64,000 nucleotides of DNA from Aphelocoma coerulescens (lineage: Eukaryota > Chordata > Aves > Passeriformes > Corvidae). Where the stretch lies: NCBI RefSeq assembly GCF_041296385.1, contig NC_091014.1:12251578-12315577 (forward strand), given 5' to 3'. The translations under genes and the position numbers were made by a program. Positions 1 through 15,351 of this stretch are shown here, in pieces (positions within the stretch are counted from its first letter, which is position 1; each line of letters begins with the position of its first letter). Under the pieces are notes generated by a model. The model searched no databases and was not told the origin of the DNA. It saw only the letters and a list, made by a program, of their open reading frames with translations.

Positions 1-3000
1 TTCTGCATGCCATTATTGTATTACCAACAACTTGTGGATTATAAGACAAGAGAACCTGACTTGTAATGTTATATAATCAAAGCAGTGATGATACCCAGGA
101 AAATAGATGGGATTCTTGATTTTGTTTTCCTTCACAAGCCTTTTGCTTTAATTTTCACATCAGTATTGTCACAAAGTTTTAATATCTGTTTTCTAATGGC
201 TTCTTAGCAGAACAAGAATTATATTCTAATAGAAAGAGCTCTTTCCCATTCAACACAAGCAATCAAAATGACCATATTAGAATTTCTAAATTGAAGTTTT
301 CTGTGATGTGAGAAATAGTTGGAAGAAGCAAAAATCCTTCTCTCTCATCCCTTCCAGATGCACTTGAAATGACAAGGAATGACTTGCCAGTTGGTGGTAA
401 CCAAACAATCTCCTCATACAGAACTGTACTAGTAGATATCTGAATCTAGGAAACTAGGATGAGAGGATAGGAGGAAATGCCTGCACCACAGAGCAGTGCT
501 GCTGCAGTTTTGAAGCCTGAAGGAACAGGAAAACTTGTTCCATATACCCCAGAACTAGCCACTCTTCCATCCCTAAGCTGAGCTGAGGTGAAGAATGTAG
601 GGCATGAATTAATACCAGAGATGGATATTATTGTAATCAAATCAAATGGAGACCAAACTCCTGGAACTGATGTCTAATTCTTGCATTCAAACCTTGAAAG
701 TCCATCACAAGAATCACAGCACTGACCCCAGGTGAAATCCAATTTCTTTTTCATCACACAGTTTTAATTTTCTGGACAGTCTTTCTGTCCCTCTTCCCAT
801 TCCTGTACTGTCTGAGTGTACTTAGCTAAATTTATCTGCTTTCTTCATTATCATCAGGAAAGATTCTTTTTTATTATCTTTCACTTAACATCATTTTATC
901 CTGATGAAAAATCCCACCTACATACATTCTGTGAAGCCTTGCAATGCCTTCAGACACCAATCCTGTTTACATACCCTACATCTTTTCTCTCCTACTAATA
1001 AAGTGCTGTCACCAACCAGGTTTTGCATCCCATCTGGCATGAACATAACACATACTTAACCTGAGTCTGTAGATAACAACTATTCTTCATAATTATTTAA
1101 ATATGATTTAATATTATCATTTATACTAAAATAGAGTGGTAACACACTCCTGGCAATACTTGCTGGGGTAATAAATGTTTATGGGGTTAGGACTGAGGGT
1201 GACAACAAGAGGCCACAGGACTTTGAATATTCTCAGAGTCCTCTTAATGTGTCAAAAGTGCTGCACTTAGGATGTGAGCAGGAAACGAAAGGCAAATAAT
1301 AAGATGAAAAGGCTGTGCATTAAAAATGCCAAGGGTATAACCTTCCTGACCACAAAGCAAAAAGATTCTTGCTTAACATTTTACTTCCATAATAATTATT
1401 TTTAATATTAGCACATTAATTAACTTTCCACTGCACATAGTAGGTTGAAGTTTGAATATGATTTAGAACCTGTAACATATCTGTGGAGGTTTCTCACAGT
1501 GGGAACTGCTTACCCATTTTGGCATCAACAACTTTTAATGCTATAAGGTAGTTTTGTGCCCTGCTGATATTTATAATTTCTATAGGCCATTTTCAGATAG
1601 TGCCCAGTGAAAGAAGCTATAGTTTTACCATAAAGTACCATAAAGGAAGAGATGCACAAAAAGATGGATTTACAGAGGTAATTGAGCACCTTGAGAGCTG
1701 AGAGGTACCAATGTCTTGGGACTTACAGAGGCATGTAAGCACAGCATACTCTGGACAGTGGTCTTGGCCAGCCAAACCCAGCGGTGTTCCCAAAACTTCT
1801 TTTGCCATGTCACTGAAACTAGTTGTATCCACACTGCTTGCAAGGGCAAAGTGCTAATTTGCTCATGCCCCTAGCATTGCTGGAATGAGCCTGCAGGTCT
1901 CACCCAGAGGAAGGCTGGGTTATGGGCAGATTCTGGCCTGAATTTCTGCTCAGCTTCATCCTAGATAGAGAGCACAGCTGTCACTGAGGCACCTGATGTC
2001 CAGGGATTTTACTCTGGCCCAAAGAGAGAAATTACCCAAATGAACATCATAGATAAATGTGGGATTACAATTCAAAAGTTTAGGACTCTGGAAGTGTGCC
2101 AGGAAGACCACGTTTCACTACACAAAGATCTCAGATAAAAGTATGTAAATCTTCCATGCTTTGTGTTAAAAAAGAATGAGGAACAGTGATTTCAGAAGGA
2201 GTTCTGACAATCAGAGACAGATTCCATTGTTAAATTCTCTCTCATAGATATGAACATACACATAAACATTAATCTAAGCATTTTATTCTCCAGTCCCAAA
2301 TTTGTCTCGCTCAATTTGGCAAATAGCACGTACTCATTGTGTGCCTGTGAGGAAATAATGTTCTCCCCTGTGCCTCAGCTTCCCTTTTCTATCAGTGGAA
2401 GTTTCTAATCTAATAATTTTTAAGTCTGTACACAGAAAAATGTTTTCAGGTTTCATATATCAAGATAAATAAATTACACAGAGATGTTTGCAAAAGAACA
2501 CTGCATCAGTGCTGAGAGGTTCATCATAAAGAACAATTATAGCAAACACACTTGGAATATTAAGCCTAAAATGTTTATAAATGTATAAATCTTCAGAACA
2601 AATCCTTTGAGTAGAGCTGTTGCTTTCACAAGAAAGTGCTATGCAAGAAAAAGAATGAGATTAAATGTTGTTTATGTATATAGCATACCATAATAATGTA
2701 GCTGCATTGGCTAAAAGCACTAATGACATCATATTAATTACTTTAAAGAGCTGAATTGTCTCCCACTACATGTGCTAAAGGTCTCCTAGCTGTAGCTGAG
2801 CTAAGACAATTCCTCTTTAGTATAAAATCCATTCTTTAAAGATACACTTTTTGCACTTAATATATATCACATTCATATGCATGTTAAATGAAAACCAAGA
2901 AGAGAAGACACAATTGCTATCTCTAAGCAGCTGAGGTGGATAAATATCAAGGAGGGAGATGTGCCACAAGGTTGTAACAAGAAGATACAGACAGAATAGT

Positions 3001-6000
3001 TCAGGCTGAGCAGGAAGAAAACTGTCTTAATGATAAGGTCTACTGGACCATGGAAGAGTCTTTAAAGGGAAATAATAGAACCCCATCTCTAGGGATAGTA
3101 TAAGCACACTGGAAAAATGTATGAAATGAAATTAAATGTTGCAAGAAACAATCCTGATGTGACTTAAGATGAAGCAGTTTGTTGCAATTTTATTTTCTTT
3201 CTGAATTATCTGTGATTCATAGACAAAGACAAACAAAAAACACACCACACAAGCACTCCAAACTTTCAGCGACAGAAACAGTTTAACAGATTGACATTTA
3301 GAAGACAGATTTGCAGACCTATCCATCGTTCCAGGAAAGCACTTATTATTGAGAATATATATTGATAATAACTGATCATTCATATTTAAGTTTTCAAGTC
3401 TCAATTCCTTCCCCTCATTCCCTCTAGGCTTCAGCTAAAAACAAAACAACAAGGCAATGGACTTTCTGATATTTATCTCTCTAGATCTTGTCAGAGCACA
3501 ATCACTACAGAAATTGTGTTGTTAGTGAGCTTCAATTTTCCTTGCACTATTATTTTTATTGCCATGGATATTTTCTTCCTTATAAGCACTAACATAGAGA
3601 ACTGATAACATGTACTTTGTAATATTATGACTCATGGAAAAAATACTGAAACTGTAGTCTTCTAAGTTGAGGCCCTTGTAGTGAAGGAATACAGAAGTAT
3701 TTTCCATTGGTAGAGGAGGACATTCATCTCTAGGACAATGAAAAAATTAGGGGTTGGCCAGAATGAGGCCAGCAACCATAAATTTAGTCTCCAGAATTGT
3801 TAAGGTCACAGGTGCTAGAAGGAGTGTAGTTTGAACAGCCTCTTCTTTTAGTCTATTTCCCAAATCTCGGTTCTAGTTATAACACTGACTCTTCAGAGAG
3901 GACCCCTTGAAGACTCCTCCACCCTCCAAGTCTGCAGCTACTTCAGCAGACAGGGACTTAACAAGCGACTGACCTTGAGAAACTTGAAAGCTGTGTTCTA
4001 GACAAAAGATGGCAAAGCACCACAAAGTTTAGTGTACGGGTGTCTTCAGGACATCAACCCTGCCAGAGGTCCTATGGGGCCCTGAAGACCATAGTAATTC
4101 CTGACAGTTCCCATCAGTGCCTACAGATCCAGCATGGAACCCGATTAAATATTTTAGCTAAACTGGCTACTATTTGGAATAGAAACTGCATGTACAATTG
4201 TGCATACCATTTTTGTCTGATTGCTGAACAGCTCTGCAAACTCATTCTCTCCAGAAATACAAAGTTGGGCCCATAGCTGATGCTGGGGCACGTAAGATAT
4301 ACAAGATGTCTTGTGCTGGGGCATAAGACAGGTCTCCTAACCTGTCTTGTTATAAAACTAAAATACATGGCAGAGGCAAGCTGGTCTTGTCTACTTTCTG
4401 CAGATGAACTCTTCATTGTGCCTGCAGTGTAATCTTATCTGCTTTTTATTTACACTCTGCTGCCATAGCATTTTATTTCTACACTCTGATTCCCTTCAAA
4501 ATGTAAAGGCTAACAGAATAGAGACTTCTTAAATAAAAATCCTCACCTCACTTCTCTACTTAATATGATACATTGCCTTTTAGTGTGTAACACATATTTT
4601 CACCTCTGATTCATGGTTCTCAGGTGTATGACATTATGTGCTCACATACACTCTCCATCACAACTTCAAGTACATAAAACCCAACAGTTCTGTTATTCTG
4701 GCTGCTCTGATTCTCATCCCTCACCTTCACTAGCAGGAGAGAAACAACATGAGTAGTAGAGGGCTAGTTCTTGTAGTCAAGCATCTCACATGCCCTTTTT
4801 CCCCTGAACAAGTGTCTTGTGTTCCAAGTTTCCACTCAACATCCCTATCAACTCCTCAGAGTAGCACATGCGTTGTCTGCTTCCGAGTTTGGAACATGCT
4901 GATTGACAGACATACATGCTGATCAACAAACTTGTGGGTATTTTTGGCTTTCCCAAAGCAGAGGGCAGTAATTTACTCCTTGTATACTTGGCTGCAAGTT
5001 TTAATGACCAGCTGGTTCATTATGGGGGTAGAGAGAGGAAGACAGATGGAGGAAGAAAGAGGCAGAAAATTCACTGTTGCAGTTGTGATCAATTGTATGT
5101 GGAGAACATAACTTCAGTCTCTCTGTAAATTGAAAACAGCTCACAATGGTAATCCAAAGATTTCTGTAACTATAAAATGACAAATTGTTTGGCTTTTTAC
5201 AGTCAGCTATGTTTGCTAAATATCATTGCTGTAGATACCCAGGATAATGAAGAGAAAGATTTTTAATTTGCAAATGCTTCCAATTAGAATGTAGGATTTA
5301 GGGTCATTATGACTTGTTCATACCTGGATGATAAAAGAATCTGCCAATATCTGGTAAAATCAGTTTTCAGAGGAATTCTGGAAGGAACCTGAGAAACAGA
5401 ATAAAAAGCCATGTAAATCTACTGCTTTGGATAAAGTTTTAAAGACTCCAAATAATGTTATAGTTTGCAGACTTTGAGCTTTATGTCAGCATGCAGCTAA
5501 AACCCTAAGATAGGGAAGAGTAAATGAATATAAGGGAAATGAGCAATCCTGAAGAAGCTTTTTTTTCTCTTAAGTTTGAAGACAAGTGACTTCAGCAATT
5601 AGAAATAGTGTGTTCAAGGGATGAAATTCCCAAATACAGGTTATATTTATGTTACATTTAGCCATCTGAGGTTAGCTATCCAATCTGAGCTGGTCATCTA
5701 ATTTCACTTTGTAGGTGGAGAGAGATCAGCATTCATGTCATCCTCCATTATTCACCTGAGAGCAATGAACTAGCTCTTCAAAGAACCTACTGATTTCCAC
5801 AGCTAGTTTAGAACACGCGGTTAATTTTTAAGTTTCTCAAGTTGGCTAGATAACGACTAACCAGGCTGAGTGGGTTGCTGTGCACAACAGAAGATTTGCA
5901 GTCAGCTAGAATGAGACACATAAAAATCAGGTGAACTCAGGGCACTTTTGTTATGGAGGGGTCACCACGTGCTGTCGGGAGGGAAGCAGAACCAAGGTGC

Positions 6001-9000
6001 AGAGACAGTGAAGGGCTTGGCCACCTCAGCACAACGAAGGCAAAATAAATCCAATTCAATGTAAATTTGAAGCAACAGAAGAGCTGAAAGCAGCCCAGGA
6101 GACACCTGCACTTCAGGCTTGCTGCATTATTCCACTTTACATTTCTCCAGATGCCAGTTTACTTTGGGCCCATCTGAACTGCGGAGCACCTGAGCACTTG
6201 CCTCCAGTGTGCCACACTGTGACACACAGATAGGAGCTTCTTCGTTTTATTCCCAGGAAACTTGGATATTACCATCTTCTCAGACCACTTCTATGGGTCT
6301 GAAAAAGAAAAATGCAGTAAAGTTGCAAATCTCTTTTTACCTTTCTCCTCGTCCCCATTCATTTATTAGTCTAATAGACAAATCACTTTTCTATGAAAGC
6401 AGCAAATGATTGCTCATTTCCTCCTAGCTGAGAGAAGTTTTGCATGGCAAAACATATGTCTTGCCAGTCGTCTTTGCAGATACAGATTCTTATCAACAGG
6501 CTTTAAACTATCTATTATTAAGCATCTATTATTTTAAAGCAGTTGTTAAAACTAAATCTATCTTAATAATCTTAGCTGCATCCATACAATTCTAATGAAC
6601 TGTATTTTCTCCCTGGGTGTATAACTTGGGTGTGTAATTTGTCTTTTATTTCTATAACTGAAGTTTCACAGGTCTGATGCCCACTTGCACTTTGATTTAT
6701 CATGAAATTTTCTAAAAAGAAAACAGAATACTTGTGAAACATTGTTGAATCTGAACATTAGTGTAGCACATCTGCTGTATAAAGATGACACTGATGCAAA
6801 ATAAAGGACAATGCAGAATCTCAGGTCCTCAGACATCAATGTTCTTTTCATAGTCTGTACATTAATATTCCCCCATACTTTTTAAGTTTTCAGAAGCCAG
6901 TAGTATTTTAGATCTGCAGGAGGTTGTGAATAATAATGTGCATTAATAAGGCAGCAGAAGACACAAGTTCCTGCTGATTGCATATCCAAGATTGTTGTTG
7001 ATGACTACATTACTTGCTAAAAAAAGTAAACAAATTCCTACATGGAGAGATCCAAGATATGCCAGTTGCCTAGTTGCTAAAGAATATTAACATTTTAACA
7101 AAAAATGCTCAACTGTGCTATCATTTTCAAGGGATGCATTTCACAAGTAACATTTTTTGGGAAGGATATCAAAATCACTTGAAAGTATGATACATTTTCA
7201 AAAGAAGTGTAAGGATTTTATTGCTTTTAATGTCTACATTATTATGGTCTCTAGCATCAAGTCCAGCACTAAAATGCCCAAGAAATCAAGCAAACCCTTA
7301 ATATGTAATATAAATTGCTTTTATGAGACTGAATTTCATCTTTTTGTGCTACAATTAAAAATATCCACATTTATTTAACCATCATCTTAGTTTGATAACC
7401 TTATGTGTCTGGTTAGAATGAGAATTCATCTTATGTCCCCGAGTCTTTCCCATTTACTTCAGCTGAGCTTTTCCCATGAGGCTGGATTGTAAAAGGATTA
7501 GGCTGCTTTCAGTTTTTATTTCATATACTTTTATTTATGTATATGAGCCAAGGCCAATAGTGAAGGAGTTTATTCTTGGAATATGGGAAATGTAAGTAGG
7601 CAGTTGCATTAATAGGTTTATAGAAAGTTCTTCAAAATGCAACAATACATTTCACATCTAGCATTTATTTAAATAAAATTCTATAAAATTCTGGGATCCA
7701 CCTAACAGAGCCTGACTTATAATTTGGTCTAGGAAATGACTTATTAGTTGTTATACAATATCCAGCTTCCTGAGCAGCACTGAAGAGAAAGTGCAGGCTA
7801 CAACCGTTAGACACATAAATACAACACAGTATTGTTTGGAGACTTCCACAGAAACAAAAGTAATGCTATTCAAATGACAGTTAGGTTCCTCTTCCCAATA
7901 AGAAGCAACAAGTTGTGGGCTATTTCAATAAATAATTTCACTAGGGACTGGCAGAGTGAGGTACCCAGTCAAGTTCTGGCTGGCTCCTACTACTCACCAG
8001 GGAAGTTCAGGTGGTGGTTGCTGATAAGGTGAATCTTCTCTGACCAAGGATGTTAATAGCCATAGCTACTCCCATGAAATAAGCTGCTCTGTAACAACTA
8101 TTCCACAGTAGTTTCTCTATGCAAGCATCAATTTCCAGGCCTTTTTTGTCTGGAATAATGTTCTTAATGCTAAATTGTTTCAAAACAAATTAAACCGTAG
8201 TTGATCTTCCAGAATAATTGTACTTGTCAGTTTACTCTTTGGTGAGAAGGCTGCAGAAGACACTGGGAAAGCTCTGAAGATCTGCACCATGTCCTGGGCA
8301 TGGATACAGCACCTTTTCTGAAGATTACTTTCTTTCTGGCAAATACATGTTGTTTTAGGACAAGGGCCTGCTTAGACACAGACACCACACCAAGAGGACA
8401 CAGCTCATGCGCACAGAGGTTTGTTCTGACTAAAGTTCCAGCAGGGCTGGGACCAGGCACATACTGCTGGATTATGTGCAATATTTCCTCATTCATCAAA
8501 CATTAGGAATGCCCATTTAAAGCATAAGTATTGTGAAATAGATGACAAAGCCCAGGCTGGGTGTAAGACATCTTCAGCAGCAGTTCAATTTCTCTGTCAG
8601 TGGCACCTGAGAAACACACAAAATACCGTCATTATTTCCTTGTTACATTTAATCAAGCCCATCAGTTTGCTGAGTACTAGTGCAATGTGTAAGCAACATT
8701 ATGCAGCATTTGTTTATACCATATAGTTGAATTTTACAGGGCACATGGATATTTTTACTTTGCACAATTGAAAACAATGAGGTAAAAATTGACTAATGTG
8801 TAAAAGCAGTGGGTACAATGCAAACCAGAAAAATGTTAGAAGTGTCAGTGCAGCATGTGAGCATAGTAAAGGGGATTATTCTTCAAGGTATATCACACTG
8901 CTTTGTCAGAACAGCAGTGCCTGCAGAAAGCTATTCTTGCTCTTGATGTTGCTAACACCCCTGCCTTTATCACAACCTCACTACATTTGGCACTCTTCCT

Positions 9001-12000
9001 AAGTCCTCAGGAAATGTCAGGAAATGTGTGGGGTCTTTTCCAATTTTTTTAATGGAAATCTCCTACTTCTTACAATGTTAATGTAAAGTTTGGAAAACTA
9101 TGTGTCCAGAAAAGACACTCAGAAATCCCCAAAATTATCATTATTTTTCATACCTAGATTTTTGATGTGTATCTTTTTTAGATTTGGCGTACTGGCTTTT
9201 CTTACAATCTCTAGCAATTGATTATTTAGGTTTTTTTTTCATGTTTGACTACTTATGTTATTGTAGACCTTTAATTCAAATTAAGAATCCAAAAGGCCAA
9301 ATTTTTAAAAACTTCAGAGTAAATCTGGATACAAAACAATTTTCCACGTTGCAGACTTATTTTTCCACAAAAGTAATTTTTGTTTAGATCAAATGAAGCA
9401 GCAAGTCTGAACGAAGTTTACACCAAAGCAGCAGCTCCCTATAGACATGGCAGCTGGCCATGGAATTGATGCCCTTGTAAGCTTTACTGGGAAGACAAAG
9501 TATGGCAACTTTTGCTGAGAAGTTGCTGGGGGCTCCACACCTCCCTGGCACCAGGGCAGACCTTCCACTGGACCCTGGGAACAGCCTCCAGGGTCTCCTA
9601 GCCTTCTCCTAAGATTTTTTATAATTTGACAAAGCACTCAATATCACATAACACTGGTTTTTGACAATAACTGGAGCACGTTAGATACAAAGCTCTGGGA
9701 AACAGTGAGAACTATAACTTTTAATTTTTAATTTTTTTTTAATTAATTAAATTTTTGTAACTATCTTCATTGGAATAATGATAAAAGTCAATTTATTTCT
9801 AGTATGGTGATAGCCTGTGACCACCAAGTGATCCTTTGGACACAGACAAAGCAAAGCATGTTCTGGCATCTGATATCGCAAAGTTTTGAGGACATCGTCT
9901 GCACCTAGGTCTGAAAATAGAGATATCTATTTTCAATATTCTCTCACAGCAGAGGAAATAAATATTAGTGTTGGGTGAGCAGACTGAAAGTCTGAGCCTT
10001 TCCAAAACCAGCACTGGTTTAATCTTCAATACCACTATCAGGCTCTCCATAAAAACAGGGAACAACAATTTTAATTGGAAAGATGAGCCATGAGAAATAT
10101 CTAAGTCATTTCTCCCAGTGATCAACTTACATATTTCTTTCCTCATCTGACATTTCATAATGCCTTTCCTCTAAAATACTCTCCTTCTGAGGATCTCAAC
10201 AGGATTTGTTCTGGGTACAGTTTCCCAGAGCTGATTAAGTACATTGCTTTGTGTCCCTGCTGCCATACTGGGATACCTGCAGATGAAGGATGAAGATAGG
10301 GCTGGCTGAGAGGTCTGTCTCAGCCTAGGAGAGCTGGATTTGCTTTACTGGGTAACACCTGAATGTGACTGGCATTTAGCAGATGGCATTGGAAAGGATG
10401 TAGTTGATATGCAGAGCCACATGGGGCTGAAAACATACTGTTTGGAAAGGGAAACAAAGCATGTGGATGCTGGAACATAGAAACAGTAATAAAAACTTGT
10501 CTGTGCTAAACATTCATTGAATAGTGACGTGATTAACAGAATAGTGGGTTTAGATGCTTAAAAAATGCAGTTTCAAGCAGTGCAGCTTCCCGAGTGAGGA
10601 AATCCACTGTGCTCCCATTCTTGAGAAGTCACTGAGTCTGACAAGCAGGGTGGGAGGGATAATGGCAGAGAAAACCCTGGCAATGCACAAAAAGATGCAC
10701 AAAACTGAGAAGGCTTCTCAATCCCTTTCATCATTTTTCATCTGTTCTGAATGTTCTTATTGCATAGATATGGAACAAACAACCCTGAAATTAAGGCTAG
10801 GCTTCTGCACATGAGTAGTTTTTCCACAGTGGGCACTGAAAAGATCTAGCATGTTCTCATGGAAGGCACATACATCAAAATGAATTAATAAATGCACTTG
10901 GATGAACAGGGAGAAGCTGTGGTCCACTGGTCCCATAAGAATTGGGGAAGGCCCTCTTTAAGAAATCAGGCAAGCCCTGGTACTAGGTTGGGAAATAGTA
11001 GATGTGATTTCCATTCCCATCTCTGCCTTACTCCTCCTGCCTGAATTTGAACAAGTCTCTAAGTCTCTCTGTGCCTCAGTCTGTAATGCAGTAATAATAT
11101 TTTCCTGCCTCACTGTGGGACACTGTCATCCAGATACTGTGCTGATGGGTACAATTGAGCAATCTGCCATATATTAAAAAGAAAAGTTGTTCAGATGGAT
11201 GGTACTTTATCACTGAAAAACGTCAAGTGAATGAGGTGTACTCGCTTTTTATAGGTTCCTTGTATGTGCTTTGTTATAATAAGAAATGCATCACCACTGT
11301 GGGGACCTGAGTCATCTTTGTCCTTATTCTGCTCTTTTTCCAATGTTTTCCTTGAATGCAATACACATAAATCTGTATAAAAATGGAGTAACACCATGAA
11401 AAATCATAGGTTTTGTTTTTTCTCCCTGGAAGTTGCACTAGCCCTGCAGTCCAAAACAATTATTACCATGTAATTTATTTTCACTTTATTATGTTTCTCT
11501 GAAATACAAATTGGAGTTTGCTGGTTATGCAACAGCTCTCCATATTCATTTTCCTACACAATGAAACTTCAGCTGGGAATACATACAAATTAAGGATTCA
11601 AATCTTTCTAAGAAGTTTTGTAAAACTTCCTTTAGAGCCAGCTTCTATCAAATCCCATTTGATTTTATAAGCTGCTGAAAACTCTAATCAGAAACGTCTG
11701 TGCTTATGGGCTCAAAACAGAGTATCATCTATATCTTACCTTACTTCCCTGCAAAAATGCCTGAATAATGTCAAAATGGCATGCCTTTCCTAATTCAAAC
11801 ATTTGGCAAAATAGTCTTCTAATAAATGATGTAACAAGGGGGATCATAATAAGAAACATCTGTACAGATTGCTGAAGGCAAGCTCAAAGTATGTCAGAGT
11901 CTGAGAATTTACCACAAGGAAAAATTACTCAGAAAAATATGTAAAAAATGTTTATGTTCAATGTTGCTTGAAAAGCAACATGAACAAAATGTGTAACTAT

Positions 12001-13999
12001 ACCCCACAAGTAGACCACAACCCTCTTCTCATATTTACAAAGCTATTGAAGGGCTGGAACGGGGAAGTAAGATCGCATCGCTGACGAGCAGAAAGAGGTG
12101 ATGACCTCTCCCTTTACGATAGGAAATCTCAAGTACAGAGAGGCCAAATCAAAATTGTTCCTCTGATCTGAGTGTAATACAACTCAGGCAATCATTTCAT
12201 TTACCTTTTGCTTCATCAAAAAATGCAGTGTGTCTGAATCTTCCATCGCTTTCAACTAAAGAAGACAACATTTGGCCTCCTTGGACACCATGTCCAAGAT
12301 TTCTCAAGTCAGACACCTCCAAAATGAGTATGTGAAATGAAGGTCATCCATATATAAGGAATTTGCCTAAGGACACTCCTACACTGACCATTCTAATAAC
12401 CTGATTCCCTGTACTTTAGCACAATACTGTTTTTCATTTTTTACAGGACTTTTTTTCATCCCTCTATACCACTAGGGAATGAGTAAGAAAAAAACAAAGA
12501 AAAACATGCTGCTGAAACACACTGTGTTCTGAAAATCCATAGCAGGCCCTTGACAACAGGTAGAGAAGGCAGACACTGAGATTGTAAGCAGGGATATAAA
12601 AAAAAGTGCTCTATGAATGTCATGCCTTTAGATTCCAGGAGGAACAAGCAGTGAAAGACAAAAAACAAAGAGATTGGATGCATTCTGGGGAATGAATAAT
12701 AAAGTTGAACAAGCACACATCACCCTGTCAGCCTCTTGCTAAAGAAAAGTCAACTATTCCAGGAATCAGTGCCCTGTGCCTAGAGTCCAAGAGGCAAAAG
12801 TGTGAAGAACCTCCAATGTTTTGTATTTTTTTAAGCTTGGCCAAGTCTAGAAGGAAAATACTTGGCAGTATTATGTAGCATTGTGTGGGGATGTCTCTGC
12901 TGTGCCAGATACCTGATTATGAGAGCTCAAGGACTACTGACAGCGTATGCCACTGATACTCAGACTAAAACTTCTTCCATGCTTGGCTAGTAACCGCTTT
13001 TTTTTTTTTTTTTTGGTCATTCCTCAGAGCTTTTCAAAGATTGTATAAAAGTGGAAAGACACTGTTTGAAGGTTTTAGTTGTTGATAATTGTTTCTCCAT
13101 GCATGAGGCTACACAGTTTTGAGGGGAGCTGAGAATGGCTTTTTAATAACAAACTCCGTTACACAGAACTATGTAAAATATTTCTGTGTTCTATAAAAAT
13201 AATGCTGATTCTGTTCAAATATACTCACTGCTGGGATGCTGCAGTAAGCTTCAATATTTTTAGACCATTTGGGCCCCAGGCAATCTGAGGTAAATATATT
13301 TCTTTTAGCTTATCCCTGGTGTCAACAGAGAAAACCTGAGCATCAGGGTAAAGGTCATAATCCCATGGGCAACATCTGTTCTCTTGAATTTTGAGGAATA
13401 GTTTGGACTGTATGTGCAGTAAAAGTCAAGAGCTCTGCTCAATATTTTCACACCCCTCCAACTCTCCTAGCCCCAAAACACTGAAACCCTTGAATTTCAC
13501 CTCATGTATCAGACAGAAATGGGTCAGCTACAAGTGCTGGACAAGCTTCAAACTGTGACTCAGTCTCAGAGTATCCCAACTTCAGTGAGAATCTCCAACA
13601 AGCTTTTGTTACCTCTTGTCATCACTCTAAATCAGGAAGTATGAAGTTCTATAAACTCATGAACTTTAATCTTATTTTTTTCAATCTGTATTCATTCTTC
13701 TACAAAAAAAGTCTATGCTTGTCATTGAGTTAAAACATCACAGACAGAACAGATAGGATCTTTATGTTACATTTTGCCACACAGATATACACATTTAAAA
13801 ACTTACACAGTTTTTCTGTATTTTCCTTCAATTATGCCGGAAAGTGAGGAATGGCATTCATTAATTGTTTTACACTATTTCCTGCTTTGGCAGGAATCAG
13901 AATCCATTTCAAAATGCCAGGCACCTCAGTTATGCCTGATTATTATTTATGTAAAATTATTTCACGTGTTCTGGACCAAAACAACAACAACAAAAAATC
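1..13999. other. Non-coding sequence far upstream of MAGI2
   Basis: I recognise no exon, RNA gene or repeat family in this AT-rich stretch. The short open frames on both strands have no known domain and look random. Visible low-complexity pieces are an AT tract with TTAATTAA at about 9717-9757 and a run of 17 T at 12998-13014. CpG is scarce. From the known gene order around MAGI2 this should be the large gap between MAGI2 and its upstream neighbour (GNAI1 in mammals); the neighbour itself is not in the window. Confidence 0.6.
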
Positions 14000-15310
14000 G
14001 GAGAATCATAGAATATGCTGAGTAGGAAGGGACCCATCATGATCATCAAGTCCAGCTCCTGACCCTGCACCCCTTCAATCCCACCCTGTGCATGAGAGCA
14101 TTGTCCAAACAATTCCTGAACTCTGTCAGGCTGGTGCTGTGACCACTTCCCTGGGGATCTGTTCCAGTGCCCAACCACCCTCTGGGTGAAAATTTTTCCT
14201 TATCAGGAAATCAAAACTTCCCCTGACTCAGCTTCATGCTGTTTCCTCGAGTCCTGTCGCCAGTGACAAGAGAGATCAGTGTCTGTCCCTTCTCTCCTCC
14301 TCAAACTGAAGTTGTAACTGCAATGAGGTCTCCTCCAGGCTGAACAGAACAAGTGACTTCAGCCACTCCTCATAAGGATTCCCCTCCAGACCCTTCACCA
14401 TCCTCGTGGCCTCCTTTGCACACTCTCTTAATACCTGAATGTCTTTTTTTTTTATATTGTGGTGCCCAGAACTGCCCCCAGCACTCGAGGTGAGGCTGCC
14501 CCAGAGCAGAGCAGAGCAGGACAATCCCCTCCCTTGCCTGGCTGGTGATGCTGTGCCTGATGCCCCCCAGGACAGGGCTGGCCCTCCTGGCTGCCAGGGC
14601 ACTGCTGGCTCATGTTCATCTTTCCACTGACCAGGACTCCCAGGTGTCTTTCCACAGCTGCTCTCCAGCCTCGTTTCCCAGCCTATGCACAGAACCAGGG
14701 CTGCCCCATCGCAAGGTGCAGAATCCAGAACTTTCCCTGGTTGTACTTCATATGGTTGGTGATTGCCCATCTCTCCAATTTGTCAAGGCCTCTCTGTAGG
14801 GCCTCTCTGCCCATGAAGGAATTGCCAGCTCCTTCCAGTTTAGTGTTTTCAGAAACTTACTTAGTATTTCTTTGAGTCCTGTGTCCAGATAAATAAAGAT
14901 GCTGAAGAAACAGGGGTGAGGATGGAACCCTGCAGAACCCCACTAGTGACAGATCACCAGCCTGATGTTCCCCCATTCTCTATAACCTTTGTGCCTGACC
15001 CATGAGCCAGTTGCTCACCTATCATATAGCCCTGTTTGCAGGTGTGAGCTGGACATTTTATCCAGCAGGATCCTGTGAGAGAAAGTATCAAACGCTCTGC
15101 TGAAGTCCAAGAGGTGACATCTGGCTTGCCTAGATCAGCTGGGGGGGTTACCCTCTCATAGAAGAAAATCAGTTTCAACAAGACGGACTTTGCCCTCATG
15201 AAGCTGTGCTGGCTGTCACCAGTGACTGCATTGTTCTCCAGGTGCTTTTCAATTCCACCCAGAATAATCTTTTCCATTATTTTAATGGGCATTGAAGTGA
15301 GATTGATAAA
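14000..15310 (-). repeat. CR1 LINE fragment, 3' part, reverse orientation
   Basis: On the minus strand this reads as the 3' part of an avian CR1 LINE. The 3' end at about 14001 carries the hallmark AATCATAGAAT (the complement of the ATTCTATGATT tail). The rest matches the CR1 3' UTR and the C-terminal reverse-transcriptase part of ORF2. Between about 14950 and 15290 the minus strand still translates to CR1-like sequence around 'SWTSAERLILSLTG', a decayed form of the RT motif A region. Frameshifts and stops interrupt the frame, so it is a dead 5'-truncated copy. It belongs to a different subfamily from the copies at 25.9 and 46.6 kb, judged by the wording of its 3' UTR. CR1 copies retrotranspose and are usually 5'-truncated, as here. 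Confidence 0.9.
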
Positions 15311-15326
15311 AAAGACTTATTTTAAT

Positions 15327-15350
15327 ATTTATTTATTTATTTATTTATTT
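15327..15350. repeat. (ATTT)6 microsatellite at the CR1 edge
   Basis: Six perfect ATTT units lie just beyond the 5'-truncated end of the CR1 copy. They are followed by an AT-rich inverted repeat, TATTTCAAT at 15367-15375 and ATTGAAATA at 15391-15399, with a 15-nt loop. Confidence 0.85.
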
Positions 15351-15351
15351 G

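Noticed and set aside
1170..1340. Possible very old CR1-like sequence (AAAGTGCTGCACTTAGG)
   Set aside because: Only one short block looks similar; not enough to call a repeat.
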